In this document: positions 22,561-30,124 of the stretch, one piece after another
Layout of the letters: every line of letters begins with the position of its first letter
Numbering within the stretch: the stretch's first letter is position 1
DNA from: DASRHK01 sp035650495
Lineage (GTDB): Bacteria; Pseudomonadota; Gammaproteobacteria; Nevskiales; Nevskiaceae
Assembly (NCBI GenBank): GCA_035650495.1
Contig: DASRHK010000005.1
Location: 1 to 37,435, forward strand
DNA length: 37,435 nucleotides
Direction: 5' to 3'
The notes under the pieces: model-generated
Told to the model about the DNA's origin: nothing
Database searches by the model: none
What the model saw: the letters and a program-made list of their open reading frames with translations, nothing else
Made by a program: the position numbers and the translations under genes

Positions 22561-23934
22561 ATGAATCGCAGCGGATTTGTGGCGTTCGGCGCTTTTGTCC
22601 TCGGCCTCCTGGCCGGTGCGCCGGCGCTGGCCAAGGTATCGCCCGAGAAAGCCAAGGAGCTCGACGGTCCGAAGTACACCTGCTACGGCGCGGAGAAGGC
22701 CGGCACGCAGAGCGGCGTCGCCGAATACACCGGCAAGTGGCTCGGCACCTGGCCGGGCCAGACCAAGGATCACGGCTTCGAGCCCGGCCCCTACAAGGAC
22801 GAGAAGCCGCTGTTCACCATCACGTCGAAGAACATGCAGCAGTACGCCGACAAGCTCACCGAAGGGCAGAAGGCGCTGCTCACGAAGTATCCGAACGACT
22901 ATCGGATGAACGTCTATCCGTCGCATCGCGATTTCCGCAACGCCGATTGGGTGTGCGGCGTGGTGAAGAAGAACGCGGTCGAATCGGAAGTCGTGCACGA
23001 CGGTCTCGGCATCACCGGCACCACCGGCGGCATCCCGTTCCCGTTCCCGCAGAGCGGTCTCGAGGCGATCTGGAACGCGATCAACCCGCATCGCGCGTGG
23101 ACGGAGTCCTGCGTGTGCGACATCGCCGACGTTTATCAGGGCGGCGCGATCGCGTGGGGCCGCAACCGCTTCCGCACGATGAACCTCGGCAACAACCCCA
23201 AGCCGGACAAGCGCGCGTCGTACACCGACAAGATCAACTCGTACTTCTTCACCTCGTACCTGCTGCCCGAGCGCGACAAGGGCTTCACCGCCGTCGGCTT
23301 CCAGCCGAACGACTTTCAGGGCGCGTGGACGCAGTCCTGGCAGTACCAGCCCGGCATCCGTCGCGTGCGCGAAGCGCCCGAAGTCGGCTTCGACTATCCG
23401 GTGCCGCCGGCGGGTTTGCGCACGGTCGACGACGACTACGTGTTCAACGGCTCGCCCGAGCGCTACACGTGGAAGCTCGTCGGCAAGAAAGAGATCTACG
23501 TCCCGTACAACAATTTCCGGATGAACGACACGTCGGTGAAGTACGCCGACCTGATCAAGCCGCACACGCCGAACCCCGACTACGTGCGCTACGAGCTGCA
23601 CCGCGTCTGGGTGCTCGAAGCCAACCTCAAGGCCGGCGTCCGTCACATCTACAAGAAGCGCACGATCTACGCCGACGAGGATGGCTGGCTCGCGGTGTGG
23701 GCCGACAACTACGACAACCGCGATCAGCTCTGGCGCGTCGCGTTCGTCGCGTATTTCTATTCGCAGGAGTCGAAGGCCTATCACCGCGGCGCGTCGGTCT
23801 ATCACGACCTGACGTCGCAGGCGTACGAGGCCGGCTACCTGACCAACGAAGCGGGCGACAACTGGTGGCGCATCAATCAGCCGATGTCGCCGGCGCAGTT
23901 CAGCCCGGAAGCCGCGGCGCGCGCGGGACATTGA
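22561..23934 (+). CDS. DUF1329 family envelope protein, copy 1
   Basis: 457 residues with a signal peptide (MNRSGFVAFGAFVLGLLAGA, cleavage near PALAK). The mature protein shows DUF1329 features: AKELDGPKYTCYGAEKAGT, FPFPQSGLEAIWNAINPHR, VPPAGLRTVDDDYVFNGSPE and the late RYELHRVWVLEANLKAGVRH. DUF1329 proteins are thought to sit in the periplasm or outer membrane with a LolB/LppX-like lipid-binding fold, often near hydrocarbon, terpenoid or steroid genes; their function is not settled. A closely similar gene follows after 13 bases, and a third family member is at the right edge of the window. A substrate-uptake role is inferred. Confidence 0.9.
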   Translation: MNRSGFVAFGAFVLGLLAGAPALAKVSPEKAKELDGPKYTCYGAEKAGTQSGVAEYTGKWLGTWPGQTKDHGFEPGPYKDEKPLFTITSKNMQQYADKLTEGQKALLTKYPNDYRMNVYPSHRDFRNADWVCGVVKKNAVESEVVHDGLGITGTTGGIPFPFPQSGLEAIWNAINPHRAWTESCVCDIADVYQGGAIAWGRNRFRTMNLGNNPKPDKRASYTDKINSYFFTSYLLPERDKGFTAVGFQPNDFQGAWTQSWQYQPGIRRVREAPEVGFDYPVPPAGLRTVDDDYVFNGSPERYTWKLVGKKEIYVPYNNFRMNDTSVKYADLIKPHTPNPDYVRYELHRVWVLEANLKAGVRHIYKKRTIYADEDGWLAVWADNYDNRDQLWRVAFVAYFYSQESKAYHRGASVYHDLTSQAYEAGYLTNEAGDNWWRINQPMSPAQFSPEAAARAGH

Positions 23935-23947
23935 GGGAGATCAGCAC

Positions 23948-25300
23948 ATGAAGATCCGATTCGTCGTCGCAGCCGCAACGCTGACGCTCGCGTCGGCCGT
24001 CGACGCCAAGGTCACCGCCGACAAGGCCAAGGAGCTCGACGGTCCGAAGTACACGTGCATGGGTGCGGAGAAGGCCGGATCGCAGAGTGGTGTGGCCGAA
24101 TACACCGGCAAGTTCCAGGGCACGTGGCCCGGCATCAAGAACGAGCACGGCTGGGATGCGGGCCCGTACGCCACGGAGAAGGCGAAGTTCACGATCGACT
24201 CGAAGAACATGGCGCAGTACGCCGACAAGCTCACCGAAGGCGAGAAGGCGCTGCTCCAGAAGTATCCGAACAACTACAAGATGAACGTGTACGACAGCCA
24301 CCGCGATTTCAAGAACGCGGACTGGGTGTGCGACACGGTGAAGAAGAACGCGGTGACCTCCGAGGTGATCCATGACGGACTCGGCATCACCGGCATCAGC
24401 GGCGCGATCCCGTTCCCGTTCCCGACCAGCGGGCTCGAAGCGATCTGGAACGTGATCAATCCGAATCGCACCTCGACCGAAGACGCGGTGGTCGACATCG
24501 CCGACGTCTACGGCAACGGCTCGATCGCGTGGGGCAAGCAGCACTTCATGACCTACAACCCGGGCAACGACCCGAAGAAGCGCGGCTCGTACCAGGACAA
24601 GTACAACGCGTTCTTCTACACGTCGTATCTGTTGCCCGAGCGCGACAAGGGCTTCACCGCGGTCGGCTTCCAGCCGAACGACTTCACCAAGGACTCGACG
24701 TCGTCGTGGCAGTACCAGCCGGGCCTGCGCCGCGTGCGCCAGGCGCCGGAAGTCGGCTTCGACTATCCGGTGCCGCCGGCGGGCCTGCGCACGGTCGACG
24801 ACGACTACGTGTTCAACGGCTCGCCCGAGCGCTACACGTGGAAGCTGATCGGCAAGAAAGAGGTCTACATCCCGTACCACAACTTCCAGACCAACAGCCC
24901 GCAGGTGAAGTACGCCGACCTGATCAAGCCGGGCTCGATCAATCCGGACTACGTGCGCTACGAGCTGCATCGCGTGTGGGTGATCGAAGGCACGCTCAAG
25001 CCCGGCGTTCGCCACGTCTACGCGAAGCGGATGCTCTACGCCGACGAAGACACCTGGATCGCGATGTGGGCCGACAACTACGACTCGCGCCAGCAGCTGT
25101 GGCGCACGGCGTTCGTCGCGTATTTCTACTCGCCCGAGTCGAAGTCGTTCCATCGCGGCGCGTCGGTCTATCACGACCTGCAGGCCGGCGCGTACGAGGC
25201 CGGCTATCTCACCAACGAGAGCAACGCGTGGTGGAAGCTCAACAAGCCGATGACGGCGCAGATGTTCAGCGCCGAAGCGGCCGCCAGAGGTGGACACTGA
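23948..25300 (+). CDS. DUF1329 family envelope protein, copy 2
   Basis: 450 residues, signal peptide MKIRFVVAAATLTLASAVDA. It aligns with the preceding gene product from end to end with almost no gaps, and long blocks are identical (for example EVGFDYPVPPAGLRTVDDDY). A tandem duplication is the simplest explanation. Differences cluster in the N-terminal 150 residues and near FRTMNLGNN versus FMTYNPGND. GAGGGAGA lies upstream as ribosome site. The two proteins may form a hetero-oligomer or handle different ligands. It is followed almost directly by the SDR gene. Confidence 0.9.
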   Translation: MKIRFVVAAATLTLASAVDAKVTADKAKELDGPKYTCMGAEKAGSQSGVAEYTGKFQGTWPGIKNEHGWDAGPYATEKAKFTIDSKNMAQYADKLTEGEKALLQKYPNNYKMNVYDSHRDFKNADWVCDTVKKNAVTSEVIHDGLGITGISGAIPFPFPTSGLEAIWNVINPNRTSTEDAVVDIADVYGNGSIAWGKQHFMTYNPGNDPKKRGSYQDKYNAFFYTSYLLPERDKGFTAVGFQPNDFTKDSTSSWQYQPGLRRVRQAPEVGFDYPVPPAGLRTVDDDYVFNGSPERYTWKLIGKKEVYIPYHNFQTNSPQVKYADLIKPGSINPDYVRYELHRVWVIEGTLKPGVRHVYAKRMLYADEDTWIAMWADNYDSRQQLWRTAFVAYFYSPESKSFHRGASVYHDLQAGAYEAGYLTNESNAWWKLNKPMTAQMFSAEAAARGGH

Positions 25301-25301
25301 A

Positions 25302-26186
25302 GTGAAAACCGCGTTCATCACCGGCGCCAACGTCGGACAGGCCAACCTTCTCTCCAAGGCGCTCGTGGTGCGCGGCTGGCGCGTGTTCGCCGGCGTGCTG
25401 CCGGGCGCGCCGACCGATCTCAAGACCGAAGGCAATCTCGTCGTCGTCGATCAGGACGTGTCGAAGACCGAGTCGGTGAAGCAGAGCGCGGAAGTGGTCA
25501 CCCGCGCGCTCGACGGCGGCGGCCTCGATCTGCTGATGAACGTCGCCGGGGTCGCCAACGTCGCGGTCGGTGTGATCGAAGGCGTCGATCTCGCGCAGGC
25601 AGAGCGGCTGTTCCAGATCAACCTGTTCGGCCAGATGCGCGTCATCCAGAATTTCCTGCCGCTGATCCGCAAGAACGCGCCGGGCTCACGCATCGCGAAT
25701 TACTCCTCGGGCGCGATCATCGCCAATCCGGTCGGCGCCGGCGTCTACAACATGACCAAGCACGCGATCCACGGCATGACGCTGACGCTGCGCCACGAGC
25801 TCGCGCCGCTCGGCATCCAGGTCTGCTCGATCATCCCGGGCGGCGTGCTCACCGGCATGTCGGCCAATTCGCACGAGAACACGAAGAAGAGCTGGGGCGC
25901 GCAGTCGGAGACGATGCGCCAGGTCTACGCGCCGCTCGAGAACGTGATGTGCAAGGTGCTGCCCGACATGCTGGAGAAGACGGGCTCGTCACCGGAGCAG
26001 GCGCTGGCAGGCACGCTCGAGATCCTCGACAAGAAGACGTGGGCGCCGATGGAGCTGCTCGGCAAGGACGTGAAGCCGATGGGCCTGATGCGCCGCATCT
26101 TCTCCGACGGCCAGCTCGAATCGATGATGCGGATGACGTTCAAGATCCCGAAGTACAAGGCAGGGAAGCAGGAGGTTCGCGCATGA
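25302..26186 (+). CDS. Short-chain dehydrogenase/reductase with atypical cofactor motif
   Basis: 294 residues from GTG 25302, giving the usual SDR beginning (KTAFITGANVGQ); GTG 25290 would add four residues and overlap the DUF1329 gene. The glycine motif is T-G-A-N-V-G-Q, with Gln in place of the last glycine. NVAG near residue 76 replaces NNAG. The catalytic set is present: Ser in YSSG, Tyr149 and Lys153 in YNMTK. The C-terminal 80 residues have a basic tail (MTFKIPKYKAGKQEVRA). It probably oxidises an alcohol made elsewhere in the pathway. The stop overlaps the aldehyde dehydrogenase start (ATGA), so alcohol and aldehyde steps may be coupled. Confidence 0.85.
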   Translation: MKTAFITGANVGQANLLSKALVVRGWRVFAGVLPGAPTDLKTEGNLVVVDQDVSKTESVKQSAEVVTRALDGGGLDLLMNVAGVANVAVGVIEGVDLAQAERLFQINLFGQMRVIQNFLPLIRKNAPGSRIANYSSGAIIANPVGAGVYNMTKHAIHGMTLTLRHELAPLGIQVCSIIPGGVLTGMSANSHENTKKSWGAQSETMRQVYAPLENVMCKVLPDMLEKTGSSPEQALAGTLEILDKKTWAPMELLGKDVKPMGLMRRIFSDGQLESMMRMTFKIPKYKAGKQEVRA

Positions 26187-27679
26187 ACGCCGTTCTCAAG
26201 GAGAATCCGAGCACGATCGCCGCGCTCTACGGCCGCCTCGCCATCCGCGCGCAGTCGCTCGTCGACACCACCGCCGAGCAGCGCGTCGAGAAGATCCGCA
26301 AGCTGCACAAGGCGATCATGGACGCGCGTCCTGCGATCCTCGAGGCCGGCAAGAAGGAATTGCGCCTGGTCGATCTCGACATCGACGCGCAGCTCCTGAT
26401 GGTGAAGTCCGAGGTCGACTTCATCGTGAAGAATCTCGCGAGCTGGATGGCGCCGCAGCCCGTCGACGGCACGCTGATGTCGCTCGGCAAGAAGTGCTAC
26501 GTGCACTACGAGCCCAAAGGCGTGGTGCTGCACGTGTCGACCTGGAATGCGCCGATCGCCGAGGCGTTCATTCCGGCGCTCGGTGCGATCGCCGCGGGCT
26601 GCACGTTCTGCCTGAAGCCGTCCGAGCTCGCGCCGCTGTCGGCGCAGGTGCTCGCGGACCTCGTGGGCAGCGTGTTCTCCGACGACGAGTTCGCCGTGGT
26701 CAACGGCGGTGCCGACGTCGCGCAGGAGCTGCTGCGTCAGCCGTTCAATCACATCTTCTACATCGGCGGTCACGCGGTCGGCCGCATCATCATGAAAGCG
26801 GCGGCGGAGCACTTCGCCACGGTCACGCTCGAGATGGGCGGCAAGAATCCCACGATCGTCGACGCGAGCGCCGACGTCGACGACGCCGCGAAGAAAACCG
26901 CGTGGGGACGCGTGTGCAATGCCGGACAAGTCTGCCTCGCGCCCGACTACGCGCTCGTGCACGAATCCGTGATGCGCCCGTTCATCGATGCGCTCGGCAA
27001 GCACATGACGAAGATGTACGGCGGCGACGGCAAGGGCTATCGCCACTCCGAATACCTGCCGCGCATCGTCAACGCGCGTCACTTCGCGCGCATCAAGGCG
27101 CTGCTCGACGACGCCATCGCCAAGGGCGCGAAGGTCGAGCACGGCGGCGAGACCGACGAGAAGGATTTGTTCATCGCGCCGACGATCCTGTCGGGCATCA
27201 AGCCCGAGATGCGGATCATGCAGGAAGAGATCTTCGGCCCGATCATCTGCGTGCTGCCGTTCGCCAGGCGCGAGGACGTCGTGCGCGAGATCCGTCAGCG
27301 CCCGAAGCCGCTCGGCTCCTACATCTTCGCGAAGGATCGCAGCGCGATCGACTGGTTCCTGAAGCACACGTCGTCGGGATCGACGTCGATCAACCACAAC
27401 GTGATCCAGGCCGGCATCAATCCGATGCTGCCGTTCGGCGGCGCGAACGCGAGCGGCATGGGCCGGCTCGGCGGCCGTTACACGTTCCTCGAATGCTCCA
27501 ACGCGCGCGCGGTCGTCGAGGACGGCGCGATGCCCGGCGTCGACGGCGACATGATGTTCCCGCCGTACTCGAAGAAGTACGCGCAGAACATCGAGTTCAT
27601 GCTGAACAAGGGTCTCAGCCTGCCGGGCTGGCTGCTGAAGGCGATCAACAAGCTGAGAAAGCCGCTCGACGTGCGCTGA
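26183..27679 (+). CDS. NAD(P)-dependent aldehyde dehydrogenase, coniferyl-aldehyde-dehydrogenase type
   Basis: 498 residues. The nucleophile is Cys251 in NAGQVCLAPDY and the general base Glu217 in TLEMGGKNP. HVSTWNAPIAEAFIPALGAI and FYIGGHAVGRIIMKAAAEH fit the cofactor region. Relative to the large ALDH class it resembles the coniferyl aldehyde and fatty aldehyde branch (NAGQVCLAPDY rather than NQGQ-C), and it ends with a hydrophobic/basic tail (GWLLKAINKLRKPLDVR) that may touch membranes. It converts an aldehyde to an acid that the acyl-CoA synthetase at 12150 could then activate. GGAGG lies 7 bases before the start; the gene overlaps the SDR by 4 bases. Confidence 0.92.
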   Translation: MNAVLKENPSTIAALYGRLAIRAQSLVDTTAEQRVEKIRKLHKAIMDARPAILEAGKKELRLVDLDIDAQLLMVKSEVDFIVKNLASWMAPQPVDGTLMSLGKKCYVHYEPKGVVLHVSTWNAPIAEAFIPALGAIAAGCTFCLKPSELAPLSAQVLADLVGSVFSDDEFAVVNGGADVAQELLRQPFNHIFYIGGHAVGRIIMKAAAEHFATVTLEMGGKNPTIVDASADVDDAAKKTAWGRVCNAGQVCLAPDYALVHESVMRPFIDALGKHMTKMYGGDGKGYRHSEYLPRIVNARHFARIKALLDDAIAKGAKVEHGGETDEKDLFIAPTILSGIKPEMRIMQEEIFGPIICVLPFARREDVVREIRQRPKPLGSYIFAKDRSAIDWFLKHTSSGSTSINHNVIQAGINPMLPFGGANASGMGRLGGRYTFLECSNARAVVEDGAMPGVDGDMMFPPYSKKYAQNIEFMLNKGLSLPGWLLKAINKLRKPLDVR

Positions 27680-27711
27680 ACTAAGCGCATCCCGTTCCGG
27701 TCGCACTGCAT

Positions 27712-28680
27712 ATGGCGACCGGCGGCAGATGCGACTTTGCGATTCTCGGCCTCGGTCGCATGGGCGCGAACCTCATGCGGCAGGCGGTCGACAAGGGCTA
27801 TCGCGTCGCGGGCTACACCAAGGGCGCACCACCTGAATCGCCCGGATCGCGCTTCACGCTCCTGGCTGACCTGTCTCGATTGCGCGACGCGCTGAAGCCG
27901 CCACGCAAGGTTTTCCTCTACGTTCCCGCCGGCGTCGCCGTCGACGAGCTCATCAGGGCGCTCGCGAAGATCCTCGAGCGCGGCGACATCATCCTCGACG
28001 GCGGCAATTCGTATTGGGGCGATTCGGTCCGGCGCGCTCGAAAGCTCGAGCCACTCGGTATTCATGTCCTCGACCTCGGCACCTCCGGCGGCGTCGACGG
28101 CGCGCGCAACGGCGCCTGCTTCATGATCGGCGGCCCGCGCGACGCCGTCGCGCAAGTCGAGCCGATCCTGAAGAAGCTCGCGACGCGCGGCGGCTATGTG
28201 CACGCGGGCCCGAGTGGATCTGGACACTTCACCAAGCTCGTCCATAACGGCATCGAGTTCGGCATGCTGCAGGCGATCGGCGAGGGCGTCGATCTGCTCG
28301 AGCATTTCCCCGCTGATCTGCCGATTGCCGACGTGCTCGCGTGCTGGCGCCACGGCTCGGTGATCCGCTCCTGGCTCATCGATCTGATGGAGGAGCGCTA
28401 TCGCGAAGACGGCATGAAGGCGGTTCCGGGCGTGATCGAGGACACCGGCGAAGTGAACTGGCTCGTCGCCGATGCCATGGAGCTCGAAGTCGCCACGCCC
28501 GCGATTGCGCTGTCGGTCACGCAGCTGATCGCGTCGCGCGACACCTCAAAGAATTGGGCGAAGGCGATCGCGATGATGCGTCACGGCTTCGGCGGCCATC
28601 CGTACGGCCGCTCGAAATACCTGCAGCGCGAGCGCCGCACCAGCCGCATCGGCGGCTTCGTCGCGCCGGAGAAACCCTGA
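27712..28680 (+). CDS. gnd: 6-phosphogluconate dehydrogenase (decarboxylating)-like, short form
   Basis: 322 residues, matching the short NAD-type YqeC/GntZ-like group rather than the 470-residue form. The cofactor site is FAILGLGRMGANL; substrate and catalytic segments are DGGNSYWGDS, GTSGGVDGARNGACFMIGGP and SGSGHFTKLVHNGIEFGM with the catalytic Lys. It oxidises 6-phosphogluconate, or a related sugar acid, to ribulose-5-phosphate and carbon dioxide. The stop overlaps the next start (TGATG). With glucose dehydrogenase and GH15 downstream it forms a sugar-oxidation operon. It starts 32 bases after the aldehyde dehydrogenase gene. Confidence 0.92.
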   Translation: MATGGRCDFAILGLGRMGANLMRQAVDKGYRVAGYTKGAPPESPGSRFTLLADLSRLRDALKPPRKVFLYVPAGVAVDELIRALAKILERGDIILDGGNSYWGDSVRRARKLEPLGIHVLDLGTSGGVDGARNGACFMIGGPRDAVAQVEPILKKLATRGGYVHAGPSGSGHFTKLVHNGIEFGMLQAIGEGVDLLEHFPADLPIADVLACWRHGSVIRSWLIDLMEERYREDGMKAVPGVIEDTGEVNWLVADAMELEVATPAIALSVTQLIASRDTSKNWAKAIAMMRHGFGGHPYGRSKYLQRERRTSRIGGFVAPEKP

Positions 28681-29063
28681 TGCGAGGCACGATCGGCCAT
28701 CGGCGCTGGGCGATCGCCGAGGGGTACATCCCGCCGGGCTCCACCGGCACGACGCGCGAGCTCGAGAGTCACGAGACGGTCTGCATCCTCAACGCCGGCA
28801 GGAAGGACGCCCAGGTGAGCATCACCGTGTTCTTCGCCGATCGCGATCCGGTCGGGCCGTACGTCGTGCAGGTTCCCGCGCGGCGAACGCGTCACGTCCG
28901 CTTCAACGATCTCAGCGATCCCGCGCCGATCCCGCGCGGCACCGACTTCGCGAGCATCATCGAAGCCGACGTGCCGATCGTCGTCCAGCACACGCGTCTG
29001 GACTCGCGACAGCCGGCGCTGGCGCTCATGTCCACGATCGCGTTCGGCGACGCGAGCCACTGA
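28680..29063 (+). CDS. Sensory rhodopsin transducer (ASRT) family protein
   Basis: 127 residues. IGHRRWAIAEGYIPPGSTG, SHETVCILNAGRKDAQVSIT, VPARRTRHVRFNDLSDPAPI and the late DVPIVVQHTRLDSRQ match the soluble beta-sandwich protein that partners the Anabaena sensory rhodopsin (PF07100), as I remember its sequence. No rhodopsin gene is present in the window. The family is widespread in non-phototrophs and has been proposed to bind small molecules such as sugars. Its position between 6-phosphogluconate and glucose dehydrogenase genes, with overlap to the first and one base to the second, supports a sugar-related sensing or regulatory role. That role is inferred. Confidence 0.88.
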   Translation: MRGTIGHRRWAIAEGYIPPGSTGTTRELESHETVCILNAGRKDAQVSITVFFADRDPVGPYVVQVPARRTRHVRFNDLSDPAPIPRGTDFASIIEADVPIVVQHTRLDSRQPALALMSTIAFGDASH

Positions 29064-29064
29064 C

Positions 29065-30120
29065 GTGCGCGCGATCACGGTGGTTCCCGGCAAGGCCGGC
29101 TCCGCGCGGCTCGACGACATCGGTGAGCCGGATCGCAGCGAGGGCGCCGTGCTGGCGCAGATGCTCGCGATGGGCGTGTGCGGGACCGACGCCGAGATCT
29201 TGCGCGGCGAGTATGGCTGGGCGCCGGCAGGCAATGACCGTCTCGTGCTCGGGCACGAGTCGCTGGCCCGCGTGATCGAAGCGCCCGCGGATTGCGGGCT
29301 CAAGGCCGGCGATCACGTCGTCGGCATCGTGCGCAGGCCCGATCCGGAGCCGTGCCCGAGCTGCGCGGTCGGCGAGTGGGACATGTGCCGCAACGGGCTT
29401 TACACCGAGCGCGGCATCAAGCAGCGCAACGGCTATGGCGCGGAGCGTGTGCGCCTCGAGACCGATTTCGCCGTGCCCGTCGATCGCGCGCTCGGCATCT
29501 GCGGCGTGCTGCTCGAGCCCGCGAGCGTCGTCGCCAAGGCGTGGGATCAGGTCGAGCGCGTCGGCGCGCGCAGCAAGGCGTGGGCGCCGAACTCCGCGCT
29601 GATCACGGGCGCGGGACCGGTCGGCTTGCTCGCGGCGCTGCTCGGCGTTCAGCGCGGACTCGACGTGCACGTCTACGATCGCGTGGAGACAGGATTGAAG
29701 CCGCAGCTCGTGCGCGAGCTCGGCGCGACCTACCACGCGCCGACGCTCGATTCGCTCGGAGATCTCCATCCGGACATCGTCATCGAATGCACGGGCGCGA
29801 CGCCGGTCGTCGTCGATTCGCTTGCGCGTACCGCCGCGATGGGCATCGTCTGTCTCGCCGGGGTCTCCTCGGGCGGTCACAAGCTGCCGCTCGACGTCGG
29901 CAGCCTCAATCGCGAGATGGTGCTGGAGAACGACGTCGTCTTCGGCACCGTGAACGCGAACCGGCATCACTACGAGCTCGGCGCCGAAGCGCTGGCGCGT
30001 GCGGATCGCGCATGGCTCGAAAAGCTGATCACACGTCGCGTGCCGCTATCGAAGTGGCAGGACGCGTTCCAGCGTCGCGACGACGACGTCAAAGTCGTTC
30101 TGGAATTTGCCTCCGCATAG
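29065..30120 (+). CDS. Glucose 1-dehydrogenase-like zinc alcohol dehydrogenase
   Basis: 351 residues from GTG 29065. The catalytic zinc site begins GVCGTDAEI (Cys39) and LGHES (His64, Glu65). The lobe CPSCAVGEWDMC holds three cysteines. The cofactor motif is ITGAGPVGLLAALLG, followed by HVYDR with an Asp/Arg pair after the second strand. The chain ends like archaeal-type glucose dehydrogenases (GlcDH_C region, NRHHYELGAEAL and VPLSKWQDAFQRR). It would oxidise glucose to gluconolactone with NAD(P). It lies directly before a GH15 gene that could supply glucose, and behind a 6-phosphogluconate dehydrogenase; a gluconate kinase is not seen. Confidence 0.88.
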   Translation: MRAITVVPGKAGSARLDDIGEPDRSEGAVLAQMLAMGVCGTDAEILRGEYGWAPAGNDRLVLGHESLARVIEAPADCGLKAGDHVVGIVRRPDPEPCPSCAVGEWDMCRNGLYTERGIKQRNGYGAERVRLETDFAVPVDRALGICGVLLEPASVVAKAWDQVERVGARSKAWAPNSALITGAGPVGLLAALLGVQRGLDVHVYDRVETGLKPQLVRELGATYHAPTLDSLGDLHPDIVIECTGATPVVVDSLARTAAMGIVCLAGVSSGGHKLPLDVGSLNREMVLENDVVFGTVNANRHHYELGAEALARADRAWLEKLITRRVPLSKWQDAFQRRDDDVKVVLEFASA

Positions 30121-30124
30121 CCGC

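Noticed and set aside
25925..27706. A long minus-strand frame across the aldehyde dehydrogenase.
   Set aside because: Composition is typical of an antisense shadow, and the aldehyde dehydrogenase motifs are complete on the plus strand.
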